A DNA stretch of 64,000 nucleotides from CATQHP01 sp965214915 (GCA_965214915.1 CBDCCP010000001.1:1550001-1614000); one strand, 5' to 3'; shown: positions 10,451-19,888, counted from the first letter of the stretch. Numbers and translations: made by a program. The notes: generated by a model from the sequence alone, not told the origin.

Positions 10451-13400
10451 ATGATCGAGCGCAGCGAATTTTTTTCGCCGCAAGGATTCGAGCAAGCCGC
10501 GGCGGCGGCGTTCGTTTCGTTTGCAGCAGTGAAAGAAGGGCGGTATAATAAGAAAAGGCCAGCACTAAGGAGTTTCCGCTCCGCCGCGCAGCGGTTTTGC
10601 TCCTCGCTCTCCACTTTTCACTTTCCACTTTCCACCAGCCGCGCAGCAGCCTTCGCCGCGCTTTGGGTGGCGACGGCCGCCGCGGCTTGGGCGCAGCCCG
10701 CGGCCGACTGGTTCATCGAGACGGCCGCAGGTCCCGGGAGTTTCAGCGGAGACGGCGGCCCGGCCGCCGCGGCGTGGTTCAGGAGCCCCGCCGACGTGGC
10801 GGTGGACGCTGCGGGCAACCTCTACATCGCCGATCGCGAAAACCGCCGCGTCCGCAAGGTCGACGCCGCCTCGGGCAAAATCGCCACGGTCGCGGGAAAT
10901 GGGGGGTGTTGCTACAGCGGGGACGGCGGCCCGGCCGCCGCGGCGCAGTTGTGGAATCCCCAAAGCGTGGCGCTGGACGCCGCCGGCAACCTCTACATCG
11001 CCGATCGAAACAACCAGCGCATCCGCAAAGTGGACACTACCGGCGTCATCACCACGGTGGCGGGAAGCGGGACGAGCGGCTACAGCGGGGACGGCGGCCC
11101 GGCCGCCGCGGCGCAGTTGTGGAATCCCCAGAGCGTGGCGCTGGACGCCGCCGGCAACCTCTACATCGCCGATCGAAACAACCAGCGCATCCGCAAAGTG
11201 GACACTGCCGGCGTCATCACCACGGTGGCGGGAAGCGGGACGAGCGGCTTCGGCGGAGACGGGGGCCCGGCCGCAGCGGCGCGGCTGCGGAACCCCCGCA
11301 GCGTAGCGGTGGACGGCGCAGGCAACCTTTACATCGCCGATCAGGACAACCACCGCATCCGCAAAGTGGACGCCGCGGGCGTCATCGACACCGCGGCGGG
11401 AACCGGGGAGCAGGGCTTCAGCGGGGACAACGGCGCGGCGACCGCGGCGCAACTGCGGAGCCCCCAAGGCGTGGCGGTGGACGCTGCCGGCAACCTCTAC
11501 ATCGCCGACAGCGGCAACCACCGCATCCGCAAAGTGAACGCCGCGGGCGTGATCAGCACGGTAGCGGGACGGTTTTCCGGCTTCCGCGGGGATGGCGGCG
11601 CGCCGGATCAGGCGTGGCTGAACAGCCCCCTGGGCGTGGCGGCGGACGGCGCCGGCAATCTCTACATCGCCGATACCAACAATCAGCGCGTCCGCAAGAT
11701 CGACTTCGAAACTACGGGCGCCATCGCCACGGTGGCGGGAAGCGGGCAGCCCGGGGACGGCGGCCCGGCGCTTCAGGCGCGGCTGAACTTTCCCTCCGGC
11801 GCGGCGGCGGACGCTGCGGGCAACCTCTACATCGCCGACAGGGAGCACCACCGCGTCCGCAAGATCGACGCCATGGGCGCCATCACCACGGTGGCGGGAA
11901 GCGGGGAGAGCGGCTTTGACGGGGACGGCGGCCCGGCGCTTCAGGCGCGACTGAACTCTCCCTCCGGCGCGGCGGTGGACGCTGCCGGCAACCTCTACAT
12001 CGCCGATCGAAACAACCAGCGCATCCGCAAAGTGGACGCCGCGGGCGTCATCTCCACGGCAGCGGGAAGCGGGGCGGGCGGCTTCGCGGGGGACGGCGGC
12101 CCGGCGGAAGAGGCGCGGCTGAGCTTCCCCGTCGGCGTGGCGCTGGACAGCGCGGGCAACCTCTACATCGCCGATCGAAACAACCAGCGCATCCGCAAAG
12201 TGGACGCCGCGGGCATCATCTCCACGGTCGCGGGAAACGGGACGGCCGGCTTCGGCGGGGACGGCGGCCCGGCGCTTCAGGCGCGGCTGAACTTTCCCTC
12301 CGGCGTGGCGGCGGACGGCGCGGGCAACCTCTACATCGCCGATCGAAACAACCGCCGCGTGCGCAGGGTGGACGCCGCGGGCGTCATCTCCACGGTCGCG
12401 GGAAACGGGACGGCCGGCTTCAGCGGGGACGGCGGCCCGGCGCTTCAGGCGCGGCTGAACAATCCCCAAGGCGTGGCGCTGGACAGCGCGGGCAACCTCT
12501 ACATTGTCGATACCAGCAACCAGCGCATCCGCAAGGTGGATACGGCGGGCGTCATTTCCACGGCGGCGGGAAGCGGGCAGCAAGGCTACGGCGGGGATGG
12601 CGGCCCGGCGCTTCAGGCGCGGCTGCGCTTCCCCGTCGGCGTGGCGCTGGACGGCGAGGACAACCTGTACATCGCCGATACCAGCAACCACCGCATTCGC
12701 AAGGTAACGCCGCCTCCCCCCGCGGGGACGCCCGTGATCTCCTCGGGCGGAGTCGTGCTCGCCACGGGAGCGCCCACTGTCGAGAGCATCTCCCCCAACG
12801 CCATCGTTTCCGTTTTCGGCCGGGATTTTGCTCCCGAAGGGACGCAGGCGGCGAGCCCCGCGCTGGACGCCACAGGCAGGATCGCCGCCAATCTCGCCGC
12901 TGCCTGCCTGGAGATCGACGGCAAGCGCGCGCCGCTGTTCGCCGTCTTCCCCACGCAAATCAACGCCCAGGCGCCGCATGACTTGACGCCGGGGCTGGTT
13001 CCCGCCGCGGTGATTCGCAACTGCGGCGCAGAGAACGAGCAACGCGGCCCGGCAGTCACGGCCGCGGCAGTCGCCGTCTCGCCGGCGTTCTTCAACTTCT
13101 CGCTCGACCCCGCAGGGCGCAACCCGATCGTAGCCCTGCACGGCGGCGGCCCGGCCCTGGCCGGAGCGCCCGGAGCGGTTCCCGGAGTGGAGTTGACCCC
13201 GGCCGAGCCGGGCGAGTACGTCACCCTGTACGGAACCGGCTTCGGGGCGACCGAGCCGGCCTTGGAGACGGGCCAAATTCCAGGGGCGGCGGCTTTGCTT
13301 GCCGGCGCGGTTACGTTCGCCTTGGGCGGCATCGAGGTTCCCGCGGAGGACGTTTTGTATGCGGGCGCGGCTCCGTGCTGCGCCGGCCTTTATCAATTCA

Positions 13401-13507
13401 CGGTGCGCGTGCCGGCCGACATCCCGGATGGCGACGCGTCCGTCGTCGCTGCCGTGCAGGGGGTTGCGACCCCCGAGGGACCGTTCCTTGCCGTCCGCCG
13501 GCAATGA
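10451..13507 (+). CDS. Secreted NHL-repeat protein 3
   Basis: Third array member, 1,018 residues from ATG 10451. This start is chosen because GGAGGTG (10437-10443) stands seven bases upstream; the open frame extends back to 9929, but that part overlaps gene 2 in another frame and is not coding-like. The N-terminus is long (about 90 residues) before the signal cleavage site AAAAWA-QP, so a later start such as GTG 10529 is possible. Twelve NHL motifs follow. Repeat 6 has the unusual RKIDFETTGAIATVAGSGQ segment that is also found in repeat 6 of protein 1. The C-terminal domain is nearly identical at DNA level to that of gene 1 over about 200 bases (13100-13300 against 6870-7070), much closer than to gene 2 lying between them. 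Confidence 0.8.
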   Translation: MIERSEFFSPQGFEQAAAAAFVSFAAVKEGRYNKKRPALRSFRSAAQRFCSSLSTFHFPLSTSRAAAFAALWVATAAAAWAQPAADWFIETAAGPGSFSGDGGPAAAAWFRSPADVAVDAAGNLYIADRENRRVRKVDAASGKIATVAGNGGCCYSGDGGPAAAAQLWNPQSVALDAAGNLYIADRNNQRIRKVDTTGVITTVAGSGTSGYSGDGGPAAAAQLWNPQSVALDAAGNLYIADRNNQRIRKVDTAGVITTVAGSGTSGFGGDGGPAAAARLRNPRSVAVDGAGNLYIADQDNHRIRKVDAAGVIDTAAGTGEQGFSGDNGAATAAQLRSPQGVAVDAAGNLYIADSGNHRIRKVNAAGVISTVAGRFSGFRGDGGAPDQAWLNSPLGVAADGAGNLYIADTNNQRVRKIDFETTGAIATVAGSGQPGDGGPALQARLNFPSGAAADAAGNLYIADREHHRVRKIDAMGAITTVAGSGESGFDGDGGPALQARLNSPSGAAVDAAGNLYIADRNNQRIRKVDAAGVISTAAGSGAGGFAGDGGPAEEARLSFPVGVALDSAGNLYIADRNNQRIRKVDAAGIISTVAGNGTAGFGGDGGPALQARLNFPSGVAADGAGNLYIADRNNRRVRRVDAAGVISTVAGNGTAGFSGDGGPALQARLNNPQGVALDSAGNLYIVDTSNQRIRKVDTAGVISTAAGSGQQGYGGDGGPALQARLRFPVGVALDGEDNLYIADTSNHRIRKVTPPPPAGTPVISSGGVVLATGAPTVESISPNAIVSVFGRDFAPEGTQAASPALDATGRIAANLAAACLEIDGKRAPLFAVFPTQINAQAPHDLTPGLVPAAVIRNCGAENEQRGPAVTAAAVAVSPAFFNFSLDPAGRNPIVALHGGGPALAGAPGAVPGVELTPAEPGEYVTLYGTGFGATEPALETGQIPGAAALLAGAVTFALGGIEVPAEDVLYAGAAPCCAGLYQFTVRVPADIPDGDASVVAAVQGVATPEGPFLAVRRQ
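10521..10549 (+). promoter_or_regulatory. Promoter-like sequence inside the 5' part of NHL gene 3
   Basis: TTGCAG (10521-10526), 17 bases, then a perfect TATAAT (10544-10549). It falls 70-98 bases inside the called coding region, so either it drives an internal transcript or the start of gene 3 is further downstream. An AAGGAG (10567-10572) follows but has no in-frame start at normal distance. Confidence 0.35.
10576..10646 (+). repeat. Heptamer-type interspersed element, copy c
   Basis: CGCTCCGCCGCGCAGCGG, then TTTTGCTCCTCGCTCTCCAC and several CTTTCCA-like units ending CCAGCCGCGC. Longest of the copies inside NHL genes; encodes SSLSTFHFPLSTSR. Confidence 0.7.
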
Positions 13508-13550
13508 AATGCGATATCGACAAGTTCGAGCAAACAATGAGGTGTAAAAA

Positions 13551-16500
13551 ATGAAACCGATCCGTCCGTCTCTTCTTCCCACGTTTCTTCGCTCCGCCGC
13601 CCGGCAGTTTTGCTCTTCACTTTCCACTGGCCGCACAGCGGCCCCAGCGGCCCTCACCGCGCTGCTGGCCGCCGCGGCCTGGGCGCAGCCCGCGGCCAAC
13701 TGGGTCATCGAGACGGCCGCGGGTCCCGGGAGTTACAGCGGGGACGGCGGCCCGGCGACCGCGGCGTGGCTCAGAGGCCCCACCGGCGTGGCGGTGGACG
13801 GGGACGGCAACATCTACATCGTCGATAGAGACAACCGCCGCATCCGCAAGGTGGACGCCGACGGCGTCATCACCACAGTGGCGGGAATCGGGGAGTGTTG
13901 CTACGGCGGGGACGGCGGCCCGGCGATCGCGGCGCGGCTATGGAGCCCCTATGATGCGGTGCTGGACGGCGCCGGCAACCTCTACATCGCCGATAGCAGC
14001 GGCCACCGCATCCGCAAGGTGGACGCCGACGGCGTCATCACCACCGCGGCGGGAACCGGGACGGCCGGCTTCAGCGGGGACGGCGGTCCGGCGACCGCGG
14101 CGCAGCTAAGGGGCCCCCAAGGCGTGGCGGTGGACGGCGCCGGCAACCTCTACATCGCCGATAACAACAATCACCGCGTCCGCAAGGTGGACGCCGACGG
14201 CGTCATCACCACGGTGGCGGGAACCGGGACGAGCGGCTTCAGCGGGGACAACAACCAAGCGATCGCGGCGAAGCTCAAGAACCCCCGAGGCGTGGCGGTG
14301 GACGGCGTCGGCAACCTCTACATCGCCGACACCAACAACCACCGCATCCGCAAGGTGGACGCCGCGGGCGTCATCGACACCGTGGCGGGAACCGGGACGA
14401 GCGGCCTCGGCGGGGACAACGGCCCGGCGACCGCGGCGAAGCTCAAGAACCCCCAAGGCGTGGCGGTGGACGGCGCCGGCAACCTCTACATCGCCGATAA
14501 CAACAATCACCGCGTCCGCAAGGTGGACGCCGACGGCGTCATCACCACGGCGGCGGGACGGTGGGCCGGCTTCCGCGAGGTCAACAACCAGAAGGCGGCG
14601 ATTCAGCCGGTGCTGAACAACCCCCTGGACGTGGCGGTGGACGGCGCCGGCAACCTCTACATCGCCGATCTTTGGAACCACCGCATCCGCAAGGTCGACG
14701 CTGCGGGCATCATCACCACGGTGGCGGGAACCGGGGATTACGCAGACGACGGCCCGGCGGTTGAGGCGCGGCTGAACCTTCCCGAAAACGCGGTGGTGGA
14801 CGGCGCCGGCAACCTCTACATCGCCGATACCAACAACCACCGCATCCGCAAGATGGACACCGCAGGCAACATCGCCACGGTGGCGGGAACTGTGGATAAC
14901 GGCTTCCGCGCGGCCGACACAGCAGCGGTTGGGGCGCGGCTGAGCTTTCCCCATAGCGTGGCGCTGGACGGTTCGGGCAATTTCTACATCGCCGATCGAA
15001 ACAACCGCCGCATCCGCAAGGTCGATGCCGCGGGCAACATCACCACGGTGGCGGGAAGCGGGCCGACCGGCTTCAGCGGGGACGGCGGCCCGGCGACTTC
15101 GGCAAAGCTGAACGCTCCCCGAGGCGTGGCGCTGGACGGTTCGGGCAACCTCTACATTGCCGACACCGGCAACCGCCGCATCCGCAAGGTGGACGCCGCG
15201 GGCGACATCGCCACGGTGGTGGGAAGCGGGGCGCAGCAAGGCCCCATCGGGGACGGCGGCCCGGCGCTTCAGGCGCGGCTGAACAACCCCTATAGCGTGG
15301 CGGTGGACGGTTCGGGCAACCTCTACATTGCCGACACCGACAACCACAGTATCCGCAAGGTCGACTTCACCACGGACGTCATCACCACGGTGGCGGGAAA
15401 CGGGACGAGCGGCTTCAGCGGGGACGGCGGCCCGGCGACCGCGGCGCAGCTAAAAAGCCCCCGAGGCGTGGCGCTGGATGGCGCCGGCAACCTCTACATT
15501 GCCGATACCAACAACCACTGCATCCGCAAGGTGGACGCCGCGGGCGTCATCACCACGCTGTCAAGAAGCGGGCTGTTCGGCGGCTACGGCGGGGACGGCG
15601 GCCCGTTGGCAGAGGCGCGGCTGAACGCTCCCTCCAGCGTGGCGCTGGACGGATCGGGCAACCTCTACATCGTCGATAGGAGCAACCACCGCATCCGCAA
15701 AGTCAGCCCGCCGCCCCCGCCGCCCGCGCCTCGCGTCGTGGCGCCGTCTCCCGCGGTGCGGTCGCGGACTTTCACGTTGTCGTTCGTGCTGCCGCAGGAC
15801 GCCGCGCCGGCCGCACAGGAGGTCGTGTTGTACGCCGAGAATGGAACGGCGAACTTCCGGGCGCAGCCCTCGCACGGCTGGATAGCGGCGTCGCCGGCGC
15901 GCGGCAACTTGGCCGAGGACGAGGAGACGACGGTCGAGGTCACGGTAAATCCGGCGGGGGTGCGCGTGGGCGCGCACAGCGGGCGTTTGTACATCCGCTC
16001 CGGGGGGCGGATTACGGCGCGGGTGCGGGTCGGGCTGCAAGTGCTGCCGCCTGAAGGGCCGGCGGTGTCGGAGCGCGGCGTGGTGAACGCCGCCGTGATG
16101 AGCGCCTTGGGCAATCCGGGACTGTTCGGCCCGCAATTGCTGCCCGTGGCGCCGGGCTCGCTGGTCGCCGTGCGGGGCGAGAACTTTACCTCCGGAGAAA
16201 CGGTCGAAGCCGAGGGCTTTCCGCTGCCGACGAGCCTGGGCGGGGTGACGGTGAAGTTCGACGGCATGGCGGCGCCGCTGTCGGCGGTGGGGCCGCAGCG
16301 CATCGAGGCGCAGTTGCCCTCCGCGCTGGGCATGGAGTCGTCTCTGGAGGCGGGCGGAATTGCGCTGGCGACAGTGGTCGTGGAGACAGCCGAGACGAGC
16401 AGCTATCCGCGGCGGTTCTTCGCGGCCGCGTACGCTCCGGGCGTCTTCACGGCGGCGGGCGAGGGAACGGGCCAGGCGATGGCGTTGTTCGCGGAAACGA

Positions 16501-16886
16501 CGACGCTTGCGGCGCCGCGGGGCGCAGGCGCAGAGAGCCGCCCGGCGCAGGCCGGAGACATGCTGGAGATTTACGCCACGGGGCTGGGAGCGGTAGAGCC
16601 GCCGATAGCCAACGGGATGAACTCGTGCGCGCCGGACGGCGTCTGCCTGGAGGACCTCTCGAACGTCGTGCTGCGGCATACGCTGGAGCGCCCGCGGGTG
16701 AGCATCGGCGGCGTGGAGATCGCCGCGGAGGGCGTGCTGTTCTCGGGCTTGGCGCCGGCGCTGGCGGCAGTGAACGTGGTGGTCGTAGAAGTGCCGCAAG
16801 GGATCGAACCCTCCGCCGCGGCGGAGGTCGTGATCGCCGTCGGCGGCAGGAAAAGCCAATCCGGCGTCACCATTGCCGTCGAGTAA
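13551..16886 (+). CDS. Secreted NHL-repeat protein 4 with BACON-like and Solibacter-type C-terminal domains
   Basis: 1,111 residues from ATG 13551. The ribosome site and upstream bases (CAATGAGGTGTAAAAA) match those of gene 1. The signal peptide ends LLAAAAWA-QP. Twelve NHL motifs follow, then a PPPPPP hinge. The tail differs from genes 1-3: a beta-sandwich with the run GWIAASPARGNLAEDEETTV resembles BACON domains, followed by a diverged Solibacter-type domain (GSLVAVRGENF, PQRIEAQLPSAL, EIYATGLGAVEPPI, ending GVTIAVE). The same tail type occurs in the giant gene at 44592-50430, so gene 4 is the nearest relative of that distant copy. Function unknown; exported. Confidence 0.85.
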   Translation: MKPIRPSLLPTFLRSAARQFCSSLSTGRTAAPAALTALLAAAAWAQPAANWVIETAAGPGSYSGDGGPATAAWLRGPTGVAVDGDGNIYIVDRDNRRIRKVDADGVITTVAGIGECCYGGDGGPAIAARLWSPYDAVLDGAGNLYIADSSGHRIRKVDADGVITTAAGTGTAGFSGDGGPATAAQLRGPQGVAVDGAGNLYIADNNNHRVRKVDADGVITTVAGTGTSGFSGDNNQAIAAKLKNPRGVAVDGVGNLYIADTNNHRIRKVDAAGVIDTVAGTGTSGLGGDNGPATAAKLKNPQGVAVDGAGNLYIADNNNHRVRKVDADGVITTAAGRWAGFREVNNQKAAIQPVLNNPLDVAVDGAGNLYIADLWNHRIRKVDAAGIITTVAGTGDYADDGPAVEARLNLPENAVVDGAGNLYIADTNNHRIRKMDTAGNIATVAGTVDNGFRAADTAAVGARLSFPHSVALDGSGNFYIADRNNRRIRKVDAAGNITTVAGSGPTGFSGDGGPATSAKLNAPRGVALDGSGNLYIADTGNRRIRKVDAAGDIATVVGSGAQQGPIGDGGPALQARLNNPYSVAVDGSGNLYIADTDNHSIRKVDFTTDVITTVAGNGTSGFSGDGGPATAAQLKSPRGVALDGAGNLYIADTNNHCIRKVDAAGVITTLSRSGLFGGYGGDGGPLAEARLNAPSSVALDGSGNLYIVDRSNHRIRKVSPPPPPPAPRVVAPSPAVRSRTFTLSFVLPQDAAPAAQEVVLYAENGTANFRAQPSHGWIAASPARGNLAEDEETTVEVTVNPAGVRVGAHSGRLYIRSGGRITARVRVGLQVLPPEGPAVSERGVVNAAVMSALGNPGLFGPQLLPVAPGSLVAVRGENFTSGETVEAEGFPLPTSLGGVTVKFDGMAAPLSAVGPQRIEAQLPSALGMESSLEAGGIALATVVVETAETSSYPRRFFAAAYAPGVFTAAGEGTGQAMALFAETTTLAAPRGAGAESRPAQAGDMLEIYATGLGAVEPPIANGMNSCAPDGVCLEDLSNVVLRHTLERPRVSIGGVEIAAEGVLFSGLAPALAAVNVVVVEVPQGIEPSAAAEVVIAVGGRKSQSGVTIAVE
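13590..13639 (+). repeat. Heptamer-type interspersed element, copy d
   Basis: CGCTCCGCCGCCCGGCAG, then TTTTGCTCTTCACTTTCCACT and GGCCGCAC. Shortened copy encoding SSLSTGR in NHL protein 4. Confidence 0.65.
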
Positions 16887-16889
16887 TCG

Positions 16890-16907
16890 GGCGCGCTGAC
16901 GCGCGCC
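16890..16907. other. Perfect GC hairpin between convergent genes
   Basis: GGCGCGC-TGAC-GCGCGCC just after the stop of NHL gene 4 and before the 3' end of the M16 gene. It could slow polymerase from both sides, but no U-tract follows on either strand. Confidence 0.4.
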
Positions 16908-16940
16908 AGTAGATAGTGGATAGCAAAGAGCCGCGGTTGG
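16907..16940 (-). repeat. Heptamer-type interspersed element, copy e
   Basis: On the - strand: CCGCGGCTCTTTGCTATCC, then ACTATCTACTGGCGCGC. It lies between the stop of NHL gene 4 and the stop of the M16-type gene. Confidence 0.65.
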
Positions 16941-16971
16941 AGGCCGACCGGAGACTTATTGGGGAGTCGGG

Positions 16972-18486
16972 CTATTCCTCGAAGACCGTCGCGGCGGGCA
17001 CGATGGCGACCGAGCCGATATCGAGCTTATAGTCGGCGATTGCCTTGTCCTCGGCAAGGATGTCTGCGGGCGGGGGCGAGGCGTAGAGCGGTTTCGCGCG
17101 GGCGCCGGTCCGCAGCATCCGGCGCATCGCCTGGGCATCCTTGGTAATCACGACCACGTCGAGGCCGGTTGCCCGCAGATGTTTTGCGATGGCGCGATTC
17201 ACCCCGTCTCGAGTCAAGCCGGCGAGCTGCCGCTTGATCCAGCCGTTGAAATCGGGCAGGCCGTAGTAGGCGGCGTCGAGCGCGTAGCCGAGCGCGTCCG
17301 ACTGGGTCTGGGTGAGCAGATTGACGTACTTGCGCAGGAATTCGACCGTCGCCGCAAAATTCTTTTCGGGAATGCCCCGGCGGATCAGCTTGTCGAGCTC
17401 GTAGAGAGCGGTCTTGAGCGCGAAAAGCCCGTTCTCGGGCACCACGGGGCGAATCCAGATCTGGAAAATCTGCTGCCGGCGGGCCAAGTTCGGCTCGGGC
17501 TGCGTGAGGAACATGCCGCGGGGAAAATATTCGATATAGGCATAGTCGCCGTAGTTCATGCCGCGGATTTCGCGTATGCGTTGATAGAGGCGGCTCTTGC
17601 TGGAGCGGTGCTGCCCGAAATAGGACTGCATGAGCTTGAGCGCCGGCCAGTCGGGGTGGCCGCGGCTGACTGCGATCGGGAAGCCCAGCGAGATGAGCGT
17701 GGAGCGCGTGTCTTTCTGGACGATGTGGACGCGCAGCTTGGCGGGGGCCTCGGGCTCGGGCAGCGCGGGTTCCGCGGGGGCGCCGTCGGCGAGGGCCTCG
17801 AAGTCTTTCCGCACCCGCTCGGGAAAGTCCGCGGGGTAGCCGCCCGCCAGGCCGATGGTGAGATTGCCCCGCCGGTAATTGGCTGCGTAGAAGGCTCTGA
17901 CGTCTTCGAGCGACATGGCTTCCAGCGAGCGCGCCGTGCCGGAGTTTTGATGGCCGTAGGGGTGGTCTTCGTAGATCTTGAGGTAAAGGTATTCCTTGCC
18001 CAGCTCTTCTTCGTTGTTGGCGCGAAGCCGGACCCGCAAATCGTTGAGGGTCTTGTCTTTGAGCCGGTCGAAATCGTTTTCGCGCCAACCGGGATCGAGG
18101 AGCATTCCGCGCAGAATTGCGTAGTAGTCGTCGAGGTTTTCCGCATGGGTCGCGCCGCTGAAGACCGTCATCTCTTTGTCGACTTGGGCGGAGACTCCGG
18201 CGGCCATCGGGAAGAATGTGTCGAGGATGTCGTCGTAGCTCATTTGCCGGCTGCCGCCGCCGCTGAGCATCGCGGCGGTCAGCGCGGCCGCGCCTTCCTT
18301 GCCGGCCGGGTCGGAGGCGGCGCCTGTGCGGAAGACGAGGCGCAAGGTCACCAGCGGCGACTCGCCGGGCTGGAGCAGCATCTCCGGCCCGGCGGCGCTC
18401 GCAGCGGACGCACAGGCGAGCGCCGCGGCTGCCGCCGCGCGGAGCGCTGCATGGGCAAAGAGTCGGCCGCGCTTGCAGTCAGTCAT
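16972..18486 (-). CDS. M16-family peptidase-like protein without the zinc motif (partner subunit)
   Basis: 504 residues with an N-terminal signal peptide (Ala-rich, ending ASAA). The fold is that of the insulinase/processing-peptidase family, but where HxxEH should stand the sequence reads GKEGAAALTAAML, so the zinc ligands are missing. Such proteins pair with an active M16 subunit, as in the mitochondrial processing peptidase alpha chain. The active partner is the gene immediately upstream, whose end overlaps this start by eight bases, which implies translational coupling and equal amounts. Both are predicted in the envelope. The substrate is unknown; small peptides are typical. Confidence 0.85.
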   Translation of the reverse strand: MTDCKRGRLFAHAALRAAAAAALACASAASAAGPEMLLQPGESPLVTLRLVFRTGAASDPAGKEGAAALTAAMLSGGGSRQMSYDDILDTFFPMAAGVSAQVDKEMTVFSGATHAENLDDYYAILRGMLLDPGWRENDFDRLKDKTLNDLRVRLRANNEEELGKEYLYLKIYEDHPYGHQNSGTARSLEAMSLEDVRAFYAANYRRGNLTIGLAGGYPADFPERVRKDFEALADGAPAEPALPEPEAPAKLRVHIVQKDTRSTLISLGFPIAVSRGHPDWPALKLMQSYFGQHRSSKSRLYQRIREIRGMNYGDYAYIEYFPRGMFLTQPEPNLARRQQIFQIWIRPVVPENGLFALKTALYELDKLIRRGIPEKNFAATVEFLRKYVNLLTQTQSDALGYALDAAYYGLPDFNGWIKRQLAGLTRDGVNRAIAKHLRATGLDVVVITKDAQAMRRMLRTGARAKPLYASPPPADILAEDKAIADYKLDIGSVAIVPAATVFEE

Positions 18487-19849
18487 CGCTGTTCCCTTTC
18501 TTGTCGGTTCGATGCGTCAGCACGGAGACGGTTCGGGCGCTCTCGACGAAGTATTTCCGGGCTACCGCCTGAATGTCGTCGGGCGTGACGCGCGCATACA
18601 GGCCGTAGCGCTTGTTGACCGTCTCGGGAGTGGGGCGCAGGCTCAGGTAATGGGCCAGAGTTCGGGCGATGGCCTCGGTGCTGTCCATGTCCAGCGCGAA
18701 GCGGTAGCGCAGGTGAGACTTGACCGCCTCCAGCTCGTCCTCCGGGACGGGCGTATTCTTGAGGCGCTCGAACGTCTCCAGAATTTGCCCCTCCACATAG
18801 TCGATGTCGGCTTCGTCCTTGATCCGCGCGATCACCGAGAACGGGTATGGGTCGCGGTGGTCCGGGTAGTTCGGCATGACCGCATCGACCTTCTGCTCTT
18901 CGATGACGAGTTTTTTGTAAAGAACGGAATTTTCGTCGAAAGAGTGGAAGGAGATGACATCCATTACGGCGGAATCGATCGCTTCGTCGTCGTAAGCCGG
19001 GCCGAGGAAAGAGACGGCCAGCAGGGGCAGCGTCGGCGCCTGGAAGTCGAGATCGACCCGTTTCGATTCGGCCGGCGGCGGCTCGACCGGGATGTCGGCC
19101 CGATAGCCGCCGCGCTCCCATTGCCCCCAATGCTTTTCGACCATGGCCCGCGCGGCTGCGAAATCGACGTCCCCGACGACAATGATCGTGGCGTACTCGG
19201 GGCGGTAGTAGCGGTCGAAGAACCGGAGTCCGTAAGCGTACATCGCCGGCATGTTTTCCACGTCTTCAACGAAGCCCATGGTGCTGTGCTTGTAGGTGTG
19301 GGCGGTGAAGATCGCAGCGCGCATGCCCTCGTCCAGCTTGCGGAAGGGGTTTGAGAAATTCTTGTTGTATTCGCTCAGCACCGCGCGGGTTTCGGTTTTG
19401 AACGCCTCTTCGCTGTACTTGAGGTTTTGGAAGCGGTCGGCCTCGAGCTCGAGGATGCGCTCCAGGTCTTCTTTCGAAAACGTAGCGTGATATACGGTGC
19501 GGTCATCCGAAGTGTAGGCGTTGGTGGACGCGCCGGCTGCCTCCATCACGGCTTGCCACGCCTCGGGAGGGTTTTTCTCGGTACCGCGGAACATCATGTG
19601 CTCGAAGAGGTGGGCGAACCCGGAGCGTCCGGGCTCGACTTCGTTGCGCGAGCCGACGTTGACGACGATGTAGAGCGAGACGATGTTGGGGTATCCGGAA
19701 TCGACGGCGACCAGGCGCAAGCCGTTCTCGAACTCGTGAACTTCGTGGGCATAGGGGAAAATGGGCGGGGCGTCCGCCGGGCCCGTTGTGCAGGACGCGG
19801 CAAAGACGACGGCGGCGCAGGCCGCCGCAACTGCTTGGTAAGCTTTCAT
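18479..19849 (-). CDS. M16-family zinc metallopeptidase lipoprotein
   Basis: 456 residues. The zinc motif HLFEH is at residues 80-84 (H80, E83, H84), with the third ligand probably E160 about 76 residues on. Around it are the usual GRSGFAHLFEHMMFRGT and SDDRTVYHATF strands. The N-terminus is a lipoprotein signal with Cys20 (FAASC), so the enzyme is probably anchored in a membrane facing the periplasm. ATG 19849 is supported by GCGGAGA eight bases upstream. It forms a two-gene operon with the zinc-less partner downstream. The start region is duplicated 81 bases away, at the start of the divergent PQQ gene. Confidence 0.9.
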   Translation of the reverse strand: MKAYQAVAAACAAVVFAASCTTGPADAPPIFPYAHEVHEFENGLRLVAVDSGYPNIVSLYIVVNVGSRNEVEPGRSGFAHLFEHMMFRGTEKNPPEAWQAVMEAAGASTNAYTSDDRTVYHATFSKEDLERILELEADRFQNLKYSEEAFKTETRAVLSEYNKNFSNPFRKLDEGMRAAIFTAHTYKHSTMGFVEDVENMPAMYAYGLRFFDRYYRPEYATIIVVGDVDFAAARAMVEKHWGQWERGGYRADIPVEPPPAESKRVDLDFQAPTLPLLAVSFLGPAYDDEAIDSAVMDVISFHSFDENSVLYKKLVIEEQKVDAVMPNYPDHRDPYPFSVIARIKDEADIDYVEGQILETFERLKNTPVPEDELEAVKSHLRYRFALDMDSTEAIARTLAHYLSLRPTPETVNKRYGLYARVTPDDIQAVARKYFVESARTVSVLTHRTDKKGNSDD

Positions 19850-19888
19850 GAGCGATCTCCGCTGACGCTTTTCATGCTAACGGAAGGA
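19847..19888 (+). repeat. Direct repeat, copy 1 (M16 start region)
   Basis: CATGAGCGATCTCCGC at the left and GACGCTTTTCATGCTAACGG at the right, with a second, slightly longer copy at 19928. On the - strand this copy carries the ribosome site and start codon of the M16 gene. Confidence 0.6.

Noticed and set aside
10565..13708. Very long antisense frames over the NHL genes (also 4716-5123, 5726-7174, 8740-10185, 14106-15347 and, on the other strand, 49108-50343)
   Set aside because: They mirror the repeat period, lack family motifs and arise because the repeated GC-rich codons contain no antisense stops.
4500..16000. Regular spacing of about 165 bases suggesting a CRISPR or minisatellite array
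   Set aside because: The periodicity is that of the NHL coding repeats and keeps the reading frame.
16890..16907. Calling the GC hairpin after NHL gene 4 an intrinsic terminator
   Set aside because: No U-tract follows on either strand.
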